64,000 nucleotides of DNA. Origin: Rhodoferax aquaticus (GTDB lineage Bacteria; Pseudomonadota; Gammaproteobacteria; Burkholderiales; Burkholderiaceae_C). Where the stretch lies: NCBI RefSeq assembly GCF_006974105.1, contig NZ_CP036282.1, positions 3,596,001 to 3,660,000 of the forward strand, read 5' to 3'. The position numbers and the translations under genes were made by a program. The notes under the pieces were generated by a model. That model saw only the letters and a list, made by a program, of their open reading frames with translations, searched no databases and was not told the origin of the DNA. Position 1 is the stretch's first letter. Every line of letters starts with the position of its first letter. Positions 25,367 through 34,471 of the stretch are shown in pieces.

Positions 25367-25864
25367 TTAGCTTTCCTTCACGTTGAAACTGAAGACCCCC
25401 GCATCACTGCGTGCAAGTGCCAAAGATTGGCCAGCCGCCAGACTCACACGTGCCGCTGAGTAGTCCGCTTGCACCGGCAACTCACGCCCACCACGGTCTA
25501 CCAAAACGGCGAGCCGCACGCTCGCGGGGCGACCATAGTCAAACAACTCGTTGATCACTGCGCGAATGGTGCGACCGGTGAACAGCACATCGTCTAGCAG
25601 CAAGATATGCGCGCCATTGATGTCAAAAGGCAGCTGGGTTTGCCCACCAGACGCTAGGCCGCGCTGGGCAAAGTCGTCTCGGTGCATGGATGAAGAAATG
25701 GAACCCGCTTTGCCGCTTAAGCCAAGGTCAGCTTGCAGGCGCTCAGCCAACCAAGCGCCACCCGAGGTGATGCCTACCAAGCGGGTATCGCTTGCGCACA
25801 TCAAGCGCACGCCACGCAATAATTCGCCGTAAAGTGCCTCTGCGTCCAGTGCCAATGTACTCAC
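25367..25864 (-). CDS. pyrR: PyrR bifunctional pyrimidine regulator/uracil phosphoribosyltransferase
   Basis: 165 residues. PRPP-binding loop [20 protein letters not shown] at about 96-115 and [19 protein letters not shown] typical of PyrR. In Gram-positive bacteria PyrR is an RNA-binding attenuator of pyr genes; in proteobacteria its regulatory role is less clear. The GTG at 25864 overlaps the ruvX stop as GTGA and gives the conserved [11 protein letters not shown] start; upstream in-frame codons lie within ruvX. Confidence 0.92.
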   Translation of the reverse strand: MSTLALDAEALYGELLRGVRLMCASDTRLVGITSGGAWLAERLQADLGLSGKAGSISSSMHRDDFAQRGLASGGQTQLPFDINGAHILLLDDVLFTGRTIRAVINELFDYGRPASVRLAVLVDRGGRELPVQADYSAARVSLAAGQSLALARSDAGVFSFNVKES

Positions 25865-26289
25865 ACCAATCCCCTTAAAAACTGTTCCAAAATAATGCAC
25901 GCTGAGGCGGCATCGGCATCTTTTGCGCCCGAGGCCAAAGCCTCTGTGGTGCTGTAGCGCTCGTCCACTTCGTAAACCGTTAAACCAAAACGCCCATGGA
26001 GCTGGCGGCCAAATTTTTTGGCGCGCGCTGTGTTTTCATGGGCGGCGCCATCGGGATGGTAGGGAACGCCGATGACGATGGCATCGGGTTGCCACTCTTT
26101 AAGCCGCTTGGCGATCTGTTCAAAGCGCGCGTCCCCCTGCGCTTGGATGCTGCCTTGCGGCTGCGCCGTACCCATCACCCGGTTGCCCACGGCTACACCG
26201 GTGCGCTTGGTTCCAAAATCAAAGGCAATAAACACACGGTGGCTGGGTGGCACATCCGCCGGTCCCATAGCCGGGGCCGGTGCACTCAT
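25861..26289 (-). CDS. ruvX: Holliday junction resolvase-like RuvX/YqgF
   Basis: 142 residues. RNase H-like fold with AFDFGTKRTGVAVGN (catalytic Asp), IVIGVPYHPDG, VDERYSTTEA and DADAASACIILEQFL. The family processes the 5' end of pre-16S rRNA in E. coli and has been proposed to act on Holliday junctions. MSAPAPAM is chosen because its ATG overlaps the yqgE stop as ATGA. Part of yqgE-ruvX-pyrR-pyrB-pyrC'. Confidence 0.92.
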   Translation of the reverse strand: MSAPAPAMGPADVPPSHRVFIAFDFGTKRTGVAVGNRVMGTAQPQGSIQAQGDARFEQIAKRLKEWQPDAIVIGVPYHPDGAAHENTARAKKFGRQLHGRFGLTVYEVDERYSTTEALASGAKDADAASACIILEQFLRGLV

Positions 26290-26885
26290 GCGTGCCCCAC
26301 TTGGGTGGAGATCATCCAAGACTGCAGGCCCAGCAAGTTGAGGGCTTTTTCATAGCGCTGATCAGGTGGGGTGTCGAAGATCAAGGCTGGGTCAGCTGCA
26401 ACGGTGAGCCAGCTATTGGCTCCCAACTCTGACTCCAACTGACCACCACCCCATGAGGAATAACCCAAAGACACTAGAACCTTGCGTGGGCCACCACCGC
26501 ATGACAGGGCTTCCAAGACGTCTTTGGAGGTGGTCATCTCTAAGCCACCAGGAATCTTCATGGTGGACTGGAACAACTGATCTGTCTTGTCGTCGGGCAT
26601 AGCCAGGATAGGCTCATGCAGCACAAAGCCACGATCCCCTTGCATGGGGCCACCCAAGTACACCGGGGCTTGGCTTAAGTCTGCGCGCTGAAGCGGGAGT
26701 TCGACTTTGTCAAAAAGGGACCCTAAGTTGATATCGGCTAGCTTGTTAATCACCAAGCCCAAGGCACCACGCTCACTGTGCTCACACACATAGACCACGC
26801 TTTTTGAAAATATCGCATCCTCCAGTCCGGGCATAGCGATCAAAAAATGGTTGGTGAGGTTGATAGGTGCAGAATCGCCGGACAT
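26286..26885 (-). CDS. YqgE/AlgH family protein (UPF0301)
   Basis: 199 residues, soluble. Family landmarks: LTNHFLIAMPGLEDAIFSKS at the N-terminus, VVYVCEHSERGALGLVIN, VYLGGPMQGDRGFVLHE and SLGYSSWGGGQLESEL. Biochemical function is unknown. First gene of the pyrimidine operon; start lies 21 bases from the divergent photolyase start, so regulatory sites must be very compact or overlap coding sequence. Confidence 0.93.
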   Translation of the reverse strand: MSGDSAPINLTNHFLIAMPGLEDAIFSKSVVYVCEHSERGALGLVINKLADINLGSLFDKVELPLQRADLSQAPVYLGGPMQGDRGFVLHEPILAMPDDKTDQLFQSTMKIPGGLEMTTSKDVLEALSCGGGPRKVLVSLGYSSWGGGQLESELGANSWLTVAADPALIFDTPPDQRYEKALNLLGLQSWMISTQVGHA

Positions 26886-26906
26886 CCTTTTATTTTAGCG
26901 GCACAG

Positions 26907-28400
26907 ATGCAAGCGCAATTCAAAACAGGTTTGGTATGGTTCAGACGCGATTTGCGGCTGCATGACAACGTGGCCCTCAGTACAGCCCTAGCAGAGTGCG
27001 AACAGGTGCACTGCGTATTTGTCTTTGACACGGCGATCTTGTCGGCGCTTCCCAAGCATGACAGACGCGTGGAGTTCATCCATGGTGCAGTGCAAGAGCT
27101 TGACGCTTCGCTGCGCCAAGTGGCAGGCCACGCACACGCGGGTTTGCTCGTTGCGCATGGAGACGCGCAAACGCTGGTACCGGAGATTGCGCTGGCCTTA
27201 AGCGCCAACGCAGTGTATTGTGGACGCGACTATGAACCTGCGGCCCTCAATCGTGATGCTGCCGTGGAGCTAGCGCTTTCAGGCCAAGGGATCGCATTTC
27301 GAACAGTCAAAGACCATGTGATCTTTGAGCGCATGGAAGTTGTCACGCAGGTGGGTAAGCCTTACACCGTGTTCACTCCGTATTGGCGTGCGTGGTTAGC
27401 ACGTCTGGAGGACACGCCACTGGGACCGTGTCGGCTCGATGATGCAGAAAACATGCTCGCCGCAAAACCCGCAGCATGGAGAAATGAGCTGCCAAGCCTT
27501 GAGGCTTTGGGGTTCGAGCGCACCAATCTCAGTGCGCTCCATCTAGGCGCTGGCGAGGCTGCAGCGAGTGCCCTGCTCGCTGATTTCTGGCCCCGCTTGG
27601 AACGATACGACAGCGCACGCGACTTCCCTGCCGTCAAAGGGCCAAGCTACCTAGGTGTTCATCTCCGCTTTGGGACCGTCTCCATTCGCCAATTGGTACA
27701 ACTTGCTTACGAGCAGTATCTGGCTGGCAACCAGGGCGCCAAGGTGTGGTTGAGTGAACTGGCCTGGCGTGACTTTTATGTGCAAATTCTTGCGAATTTT
27801 CCGCATGTGGTGGGACACCCCTTCAAAGCTGCCTACAACAACGTGCAATGGGAAGAAGGACCTACTGCCTTGGCGCTATTTGAAGCGTGGTGCCAAGGGA
27901 AGACCGGCTACCCACTGGTCGACGCGGCCATGGCCCAAATTAACCAGACAGGCTATATGCACAACCGACTCCGTATGGTGGCGGGTAGCTTTCTTGTCAA
28001 ACACCTAGGCATTGACTGGCGCTGGGGAGAGGCCTATTTCGCCGAAAAGCTCAACGACTTTGACCTATCGGCCAACAACGGGGGTTGGCAATGGGTGAGC
28101 TCCACAGGCTGTGACGCACAGCCTTACTTTCGAATATTCAACCCCATTACGCAGAGTGAAAAATTTGACGGCGAGGGTAAGTTCATTCGCCGCTATTTGC
28201 CACAGCTTGGCCAGCTTGGCAAAAGAGCCATTCACGCTCCCTGGCTAGCAAAACCACAAGAGCTGACGGTTGCCAAAGTAGTCTTGGGTGAGAACTACCC
28301 CCATCCCGTTATAGACCATGGGGAAGCACGTGCGCGCACCCTTGCAAGGTACGCGCAGGCTCGCGACGCCGATCAACCCTCGGCAGACACGACGCAATAG
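26907..28400 (+). CDS. phrB: Deoxyribodipyrimidine photolyase
   Basis: 497 residues. Antenna-binding Rossmann domain begins GLVWFRRDLRLHDN; the FAD domain includes WLSELAWRDFYVQIL, then VDAAMAQINQTGYMHNRLRM and NNGGWQWVSSTGCDAQPYFR. It is a class I cyclobutane-dimer photolyase that repairs UV damage with blue light. The 20 codons upstream of MQAQFKTGLVWF run through the yqgE start region and are excluded. Its 3' end overlaps the end of the convergent chemosensory kinase gene by 28 bases. Confidence 0.94.
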   Translation: MQAQFKTGLVWFRRDLRLHDNVALSTALAECEQVHCVFVFDTAILSALPKHDRRVEFIHGAVQELDASLRQVAGHAHAGLLVAHGDAQTLVPEIALALSANAVYCGRDYEPAALNRDAAVELALSGQGIAFRTVKDHVIFERMEVVTQVGKPYTVFTPYWRAWLARLEDTPLGPCRLDDAENMLAAKPAAWRNELPSLEALGFERTNLSALHLGAGEAAASALLADFWPRLERYDSARDFPAVKGPSYLGVHLRFGTVSIRQLVQLAYEQYLAGNQGAKVWLSELAWRDFYVQILANFPHVVGHPFKAAYNNVQWEEGPTALALFEAWCQGKTGYPLVDAAMAQINQTGYMHNRLRMVAGSFLVKHLGIDWRWGEAYFAEKLNDFDLSANNGGWQWVSSTGCDAQPYFRIFNPITQSEKFDGEGKFIRRYLPQLGQLGKRAIHAPWLAKPQELTVAKVVLGENYPHPVIDHGEARARTLARYAQARDADQPSADTTQ

Positions 28401-31400
28401 CCGCGCACCAACTCAAGCAACTCGTCTTCAGAGTACGGTTTGCCTAAGTAGTGGTCCACTCCCAGTTCTTTGGCATGCTCACGATGCTTACCCGCAATGC
28501 GCGACGTGATCATGATGATGGGCAAGTCACGCAAACGCTCGTCGTTACGAATATTGCGCGCTAAGTCAAACCCGTCCATGCGTGGCATTTCGATGTCAGA
28601 CAGGACCACTGCGGGACGCTCTTCCATCAATTGCTCAAGGGCCTGAAGTCCATCAGCCGCCAGGGCCACACGATAGCCTTCACGCTTCAATAAGCGCTGC
28701 GTAACGCGTCGCACCGTGATGGAATCATCAACTACCAGAACTAGCGGTAGCTTGTCAGAGTCGCCCATCCAAACAGCAGACTCTTGCCCTTGCTGAACGG
28801 GAGCTCCAGCGGTGTTTGCAGCCTGCGCCTGCATGCGCATCTCATGGGCCTTCTCACCGTACACTGCAGCGAGAGCCACAGGGTTGTAGATCAACACCAC
28901 GGCGCCAGACGCCAAGACAGACATCCCTGCCAAGCCTGGGAGCCGAGCCAGCTGTGGTCCTAGGTTCTTGACCACGACTTCTCGGTTACCCAAGACTTCG
29001 TCCACATGCAAGGCGAGCTCTTGGCCCGCGCTTCGCAAAATGGCGACTGCTTGGGTTTTGAGAGGCTCATCTTTGCTCATTGCCGAGACTTGCAGCAAGG
29101 CGCCCGCCCAGAAAAACGGCAAAGTACGTGCGCCGAACTCAAAACTATTGCTCTGATAAGCAGCATCCACGGCCTTCGAAGGCACTCGCAGTACGGTTTC
29201 AATCAAGTTGGAGGGCACCCCAATCGTGAACTCCCCCATACGCAGAATGACAACCTGCGTCACCGCAGTGGTGAGTGGCAACACCAACTTAAACCGCGTA
29301 CCTTGGCCTTCAGTGGTGGTGGTTTCAATACGGCCACCTAGCGCAGTGACCTCTGAACGCACCACATCCATCCCAATCCCTCGGCCAGCTAATTCGGTAA
29401 CAGAATCAGCCGTAGAAAAGCCCGGGGTAAAAATCAAATTGGCAGCATCAGAATCACTCAAGTCGTCGGTTTGTTTGATGACTCCGTTAGCAATCGCCTT
29501 TGCGCGAATCTTGTCCAAGTGCAAGCCAGATCCGTCATCACTAAAGGCGACAGAGATGTCATTGCTCTCTTGGTTAACCTGAATAGTGATCGTACCGGCG
29601 AGCGGCTTACCCGCCGCTGCCCGCACTTCAGCATCTTCAATTCCGTGGGCAATGGCATTGCGCAGCATGTGCTCAAAAGCTGGCGCCATACGGTCAAGTA
29701 CGCCCCGGTCCATTTCAATAGATCCGCCCACAATGTCCAACTTAACTTGTTTGGCGGTGTCTTTAGACGCTTGACGGACTACCCCGTACAGGCGGTCTGA
29801 AATGCTCTCGAATTCGACCATACGGGTGCGCAAGAGATCGCGCTGTAACTCGCGGGCTTGGCGTCCCTGTGCAATCAAATCATCTTCGTTGCCTTCAATC
29901 GAACGCTGCAAATTGCGCTGTACCGTCGCCACGTCATTCACAGACTCAGCCATCATGCGGGTGAGTTCTTGCACGCGGGTAAATCGGTCAAACTCTAACG
30001 GATCAAACGCTTGAGCGGAGTCCTTGGTTTGTGCCAAACGCGATTGCATTTGGGACTCCGCCTGAAGCTCCACGTCACGCAGCTGTTGGCGCAATCGGTC
30101 CAAGTTACCACTCAAATCTACCAGTGATGAGCGAACCTGGGCCATGCGCGCATCCATGCGTGAACGCGTGATTAGCACTTCGCCAGCTTGGGCGACCATC
30201 TGGTCGAGTAGCTTGGAGCGCACACGCACTGACTGACCACTGACCTGCCGAATGGGTGCAAATGATGTCGCAATAGGAGCATGCAGTATCTGGCGCGCTG
30301 GTTTAGCCTGCCCACTCGCTTGAACTGACTCCTCAGTGACCTCAGCAGGTGTCACCTCATCTTCGTCCACCGGAGTGTTCAGGCTGGCAAAGGTGCGCTG
30401 TATGTCATCAAACCTTGGTAGCAGAGGTTCCAATTGCACAGACTGCAATTGCTCAGCACCTAACTGCTCAATACTAGACTCCATGCGGTGCGCCATTTCA
30501 CCCAATCGCATGGCACCAGCTAAGCGGGCACTGCCTTTAAGGGTATGCAAAACGCGCAGAACGCTGTTACGGGCGGATGCATGGTCCGGGTGATCCACCC
30601 ATTCGCGCAATGCAGCGCCAAGCTGAGGCAACAACTCCGTTGCCTCTTCGTCAAAGATGGGGAACAGATCATCATCCAAGCTATCCACCGCATCGATCTC
30701 ATCATCACCCTGTTCAGCGAATTTGAGCGGCGCTGCTGCCATGACCCGTGGTACGTCGACCAAGGCTGGCGTTGCAACGATCAGGCTTTCATCGATGGCT
30801 GCCTCGATAGCTTGCTCTTGCTCTTGCTCTTGCTCTAGCTCTAGCTCTTGCTCTTGCTCTTGCTCTAGCGATTGGATCACGTCATCCAAGGGCATATCGT
30901 CAATGGTCTCGATATCGACTTTCATGGTCGGCGCCAAGAATTCCGTGTCGATGATGTCCTGCAGCGCTTGCATGATTGAGACATCAGCGTCTTTCAGAAA
31001 CCCCGCTGCGAACTGGTGCAACAAGCGGCGGATGTCCTCTGCAGATCGGTTAAACACTTGGGCATGCTCCAAGGTTCCTTGGCGATGCAGCTGCACATGC
31101 TGAAGCGCTTGCTCTAACAAACGCGCCATATCCGACAAAGCGGTGAAGCCGACCGTTGCTGAACTTCCCAACAAAGAATGCGCCAAAACCACGGCCGAGT
31201 CAGGCAAGTCCTGCTCTAGTTCCAAGCTCCATTCAGTGAGTTCAGTCTGCAGTCGACGGGACCATTCGTCAGCTTCATTGAGGTACACGTTGTAAAGTGG
31301 AATGCTTAGACGCAGGGGGCCAATGACCTTGATGCGCTCGTCCAGGACTTCCGGCGCAGATTCAGGTTCTTCATGAACCTGTGCAGCTTCTTCAGCGCCT

Positions 31401-34400
31401 TGCTCAACGGAAGCTTGTGTTGGCAGCCCTTGCTCAGAATCCGGCTCAATCACTTCCCTTGCCAAATCGAAAGGCTCAGAAGACACCGGGTCTAAGTCTG
31501 CTCTCGTATCCGCAGAACTAAAGTCGATACCTTCTACTAAAACTGCAGAAGCGGGAATCTCAGCGGGGGTATCCAAAGTACCGAAGTCAAAATCGCCAAA
31601 GTCAATTTCTTCTACTTCCGTACCCGCACTAGCCAGATCCACAGGAACATCATTCGCGCGTAAATCAAAGGGCTGAGTGGCCTCAAAATCGACCGGTGCA
31701 GTGGCAGCGAACTCGGTAACAGGGGGATGGCTATCCGCGAAGTCAGGGCTGGCCAATTGCGTTGGGGAAAACCCATCGCGTGCGCTGTCGGGCTCATTTG
31801 GCCTCGTGGATGGGCTGACGGCAAGCTCCGCGCCAGCCAGTTGATTGGCGACTAACTCGCTCCGTTCTTCAGGAAGCTGTAGCTCTAACGGAATCTCTGG
31901 GACAGGCTCGGCCTGGTCAAAATCAAGCTCTAAATCAGGCAGTTCGCCATGCGGCTCTGCAAACTGATTCGCGGCCAATTCCAACGCAGCCAGGTCTTCC
32001 TCAAGCTCCGCAACATCGCCCCCGGAGGGATCCAAGCGGACGTCAAGCTCCATTGGGGAGGAGACGGTGGGAACCCGCCTAGGTGCCTCCACCCCAATCC
32101 GCTCATTGTGCAAGCGTAGACCGTCGGAAGCTTTACGAAAATCGGCGGAATGCCAAGCACCAGCATCGCCTGACGCGATGTCTTCAACCCAAAGCCCAAA
32201 TGCGGTCATACCCGACGTAGCCACCGCAATGAGATCTTCACTCGCAGGCCGCTGCTCAGCAAGCCAGGTATTCAGGAGTTGTTCAAAAGACCATGCGGCC
32301 TCGCCAAACTCTGTGAGTCCCACCATACGTGAACTGCCTTTGAGGGTGTGGAACGCGCGACGCAGCACTGTTTGTTGCTCGAGATCAGCGGGATCACTAC
32401 GCAAGGCTTCAATGGAAGCAAGTCCTGTCAGCACGACCTCTCGGGCTTCTTCCAAGAAAATGTCCTGTAGGTCCGTGTCGTCTTCATCTTCATCAATGAC
32501 AACGGGAGACATGACCTTCGAAGCAACTGTTGCCGACGGAACGGCAAACGGAACCGTGGCCAGCATATCTATGTTTACATCGTTTCTGGCAGCCAAGTGC
32601 GTATCTTCAAGACCCACATGAACTTGGTCAGTGGATACATCCGGTACCACCGAGACACGCTCTCGCCCCATAAGCGGACGGAACTCTCCCAAGCTTTCGT
32701 CATAGACAAACAGCCGTTTGGCCAGTTCTCGCTGGTAGCTCAACATGTCGATGAGAAACCCCATCGCGCCCAAACTATTGCCAAGCTTCTCAAAAATTCC
32801 TAAGCGCGCTGCAGCTTCATCGATGTCGTCCACCAGAAACTGTTCCACGCTGGTACGCATCCGCAAGGCGGCTATAGCAGGTTGGTCCAATCCAAGGACA
32901 GAGAAGACCCCGCGCATCTGGGCAAGTCGGCTCGGCAATTCTTGCAACGGCGTCTTGTCGGCGGGCGCCCTGAAAAACTGGTCCAACGATTTTTCGACTT
33001 CATCCAAGGTGGTGCGCAGTTCAGCGACAACGCTCCCCATCGTTTGTCGATCACTCACGCGCCGGTACAAGTCCTCCATCCAGGACTCCATGGGTTCGGA
33101 CACGCCTCCACCAACTACACCAGACATACGTTGCGCCAAACGTGTGCTGCGCTCCATCATGTGTGAATTTGTGGGATCTAAATCCTCGTACGCGGCTTCC
33201 AGATACAGAATCGTTGTCGCAACTTCCATAGCCACGGCAGGTGTTGGAGCGGCAGAGGACGCGATTGTGAACTCAATTGCACGCTGCAAAGCTGACGACA
33301 ACTCGTGCGTCTCCGGATGCAGTTTGACCATGGACTCAGCCACGGACGTAAACTGCTCGCCAGCTGCCTTTAGTCGGTTTACATCGCCACCAGCCAAGGC
33401 AGACCAAGTTTCGGATGCAGCGGCAATCCGTTTGCGCGCTAAAACCAAGAGTGCTGGATCAAAGCGCCCGAAGTGCGCGGCTTCATAGTCCACGAACTTA
33501 GAGTCATCTAAGCCATAAGCACTTCTAACAGCGGTCAGCAGTGGGGCGGTGCCCATGGACGGCTGAGCCAAGGAGCAAAAAAACAACAAGTCCAATGCCA
33601 AGCGCTCCGAAGGAGCGGCTCCTCCTCGGGCCAAAATGGCGTACTGCTGTAACACCCGCGATGCGGCCCGTTTGGTGTAAACATCACTTGGACACAGGCC
33701 CATCGCAACCGCCTCAAAATAGGCGGCGCACACCAACCAAAAAGTTCGCGCATGGGCATCGACACCCGCCATCGCTAGACCATGGCATACGGCACTCAAA
33801 CGGGCTGCAGAATGGTTGTCTCCCATCTTCACAACTTTGAGTACGGCCCAATCCATCTTTTCGCGCACCGCTGACGAATAGGCAAGTGCGGAGGTTTCCG
33901 GCACGGTTACATCCAGCCAACGCCATTCGACAGGCCACAAATCAGCAGGGTGGACTCGGTCGGTATCCGTCAACTCCAAGACCGACCGGTACTGGGCAAA
34001 CAAAGCAACCGGAGATGCTTTTTTGCCTTTCAGCAAACCCTCAAGATACTCCGTCAACGCAAAGCTGGCGCGTTCCAACTTGTTGGCAGCCTCATCGCTG
34101 CAAGTCTCTGGGCGCTGCACAAACTTCTGGGCCAAAGCTTCCATTGCACGAAGCACTTTGGCAGGTGCACCTAGCCCAACCATTTCCAGGGCACCGACCG
34201 CTTGGTGCAACTGCTGCCGCGCGACGCGCAGATGGCTGGCATCTAAGTCAGTCAACTCTGCACCACGGGCCAGCTCGGCGTCCCGTACAAATCGACGCAT
34301 TGCTTTGGTCGCGCCATCGAGCGATTTGCGCAACTCATCCAACACCCAAGCGAGTGGACCAAGATCGCTGGCCGCTATCTCATTTTCGCCAACAGCGGCA

Positions 34401-34414
34401 GGATTCGATGACAT
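28373..34414 (-). CDS. ChpA/PilL-type hybrid CheA kinase with several Hpt domains
   Basis: 2013 residues. N-terminal degenerate Hpt-like regions, then Hpt domains with phosphorylatable His near 688 (AFHTLKGSSRMVG), 1078 (LAHSLLGSSATVG) and 1290 (LHTLKGSARLAG). A CheA dimerisation and ATPase core follows (N box HMLRNAIAHGIED about 1585, GRGIGMDVVRSE), then a CheW domain and a C-terminal receiver with Asp about 1940 (VVLSDIEMPRMDG) and KPYSEDELL. Acidic linkers separate the Hpts; one holds a hexanucleotide repeat. Central kinase of the type IV pilus chemosensory pathway controlling twitching and cAMP in Pseudomonas. Last gene of pilGHIJ-chpA. Confidence 0.94.
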   Translation of the reverse strand: MSSNPAAVGENEIAASDLGPLAWVLDELRKSLDGATKAMRRFVRDAELARGAELTDLDASHLRVARQQLHQAVGALEMVGLGAPAKVLRAMEALAQKFVQRPETCSDEAANKLERASFALTEYLEGLLKGKKASPVALFAQYRSVLELTDTDRVHPADLWPVEWRWLDVTVPETSALAYSSAVREKMDWAVLKVVKMGDNHSAARLSAVCHGLAMAGVDAHARTFWLVCAAYFEAVAMGLCPSDVYTKRAASRVLQQYAILARGGAAPSERLALDLLFFCSLAQPSMGTAPLLTAVRSAYGLDDSKFVDYEAAHFGRFDPALLVLARKRIAAASETWSALAGGDVNRLKAAGEQFTSVAESMVKLHPETHELSSALQRAIEFTIASSAAPTPAVAMEVATTILYLEAAYEDLDPTNSHMMERSTRLAQRMSGVVGGGVSEPMESWMEDLYRRVSDRQTMGSVVAELRTTLDEVEKSLDQFFRAPADKTPLQELPSRLAQMRGVFSVLGLDQPAIAALRMRTSVEQFLVDDIDEAAARLGIFEKLGNSLGAMGFLIDMLSYQRELAKRLFVYDESLGEFRPLMGRERVSVVPDVSTDQVHVGLEDTHLAARNDVNIDMLATVPFAVPSATVASKVMSPVVIDEDEDDTDLQDIFLEEAREVVLTGLASIEALRSDPADLEQQTVLRRAFHTLKGSSRMVGLTEFGEAAWSFEQLLNTWLAEQRPASEDLIAVATSGMTAFGLWVEDIASGDAGAWHSADFRKASDGLRLHNERIGVEAPRRVPTVSSPMELDVRLDPSGGDVAELEEDLAALELAANQFAEPHGELPDLELDFDQAEPVPEIPLELQLPEERSELVANQLAGAELAVSPSTRPNEPDSARDGFSPTQLASPDFADSHPPVTEFAATAPVDFEATQPFDLRANDVPVDLASAGTEVEEIDFGDFDFGTLDTPAEIPASAVLVEGIDFSSADTRADLDPVSSEPFDLAREVIEPDSEQGLPTQASVEQGAEEAAQVHEEPESAPEVLDERIKVIGPLRLSIPLYNVYLNEADEWSRRLQTELTEWSLELEQDLPDSAVVLAHSLLGSSATVGFTALSDMARLLEQALQHVQLHRQGTLEHAQVFNRSAEDIRRLLHQFAAGFLKDADVSIMQALQDIIDTEFLAPTMKVDIETIDDMPLDDVIQSLEQEQEQELELEQEQEQEQAIEAAIDESLIVATPALVDVPRVMAAAPLKFAEQGDDEIDAVDSLDDDLFPIFDEEATELLPQLGAALREWVDHPDHASARNSVLRVLHTLKGSARLAGAMRLGEMAHRMESSIEQLGAEQLQSVQLEPLLPRFDDIQRTFASLNTPVDEDEVTPAEVTEESVQASGQAKPARQILHAPIATSFAPIRQVSGQSVRVRSKLLDQMVAQAGEVLITRSRMDARMAQVRSSLVDLSGNLDRLRQQLRDVELQAESQMQSRLAQTKDSAQAFDPLEFDRFTRVQELTRMMAESVNDVATVQRNLQRSIEGNEDDLIAQGRQARELQRDLLRTRMVEFESISDRLYGVVRQASKDTAKQVKLDIVGGSIEMDRGVLDRMAPAFEHMLRNAIAHGIEDAEVRAAAGKPLAGTITIQVNQESNDISVAFSDDGSGLHLDKIRAKAIANGVIKQTDDLSDSDAANLIFTPGFSTADSVTELAGRGIGMDVVRSEVTALGGRIETTTTEGQGTRFKLVLPLTTAVTQVVILRMGEFTIGVPSNLIETVLRVPSKAVDAAYQSNSFEFGARTLPFFWAGALLQVSAMSKDEPLKTQAVAILRSAGQELALHVDEVLGNREVVVKNLGPQLARLPGLAGMSVLASGAVVLIYNPVALAAVYGEKAHEMRMQAQAANTAGAPVQQGQESAVWMGDSDKLPLVLVVDDSITVRRVTQRLLKREGYRVALAADGLQALEQLMEERPAVVLSDIEMPRMDGFDLARNIRNDERLRDLPIIMITSRIAGKHREHAKELGVDHYLGKPYSEDELLELVRGYCVVSAEG
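30812..30865. repeat. Nine hexanucleotide units (TTGCTC/TAGCTC)
   Basis: Nine tandem 6-base units, seven TTGCTC and two TAGCTC, encode alternating Glu-Gln and Glu-Leu in the acidic linker before the 1290 Hpt domain. Whole-unit gain or loss keeps the frame and changes linker length by two residues. Confidence 0.9.
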
Positions 34415-34471
34415 GGATTGGGGCTCTCCTGAGGATCACTTTGCTTAACAAATACGCGACAAAGACTGGCT

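Noticed and set aside
30812..30865. CRISPR-like direct repeats
   Set aside because: Units are 6 bases, contiguous and coding; there are no spacers or cas genes.
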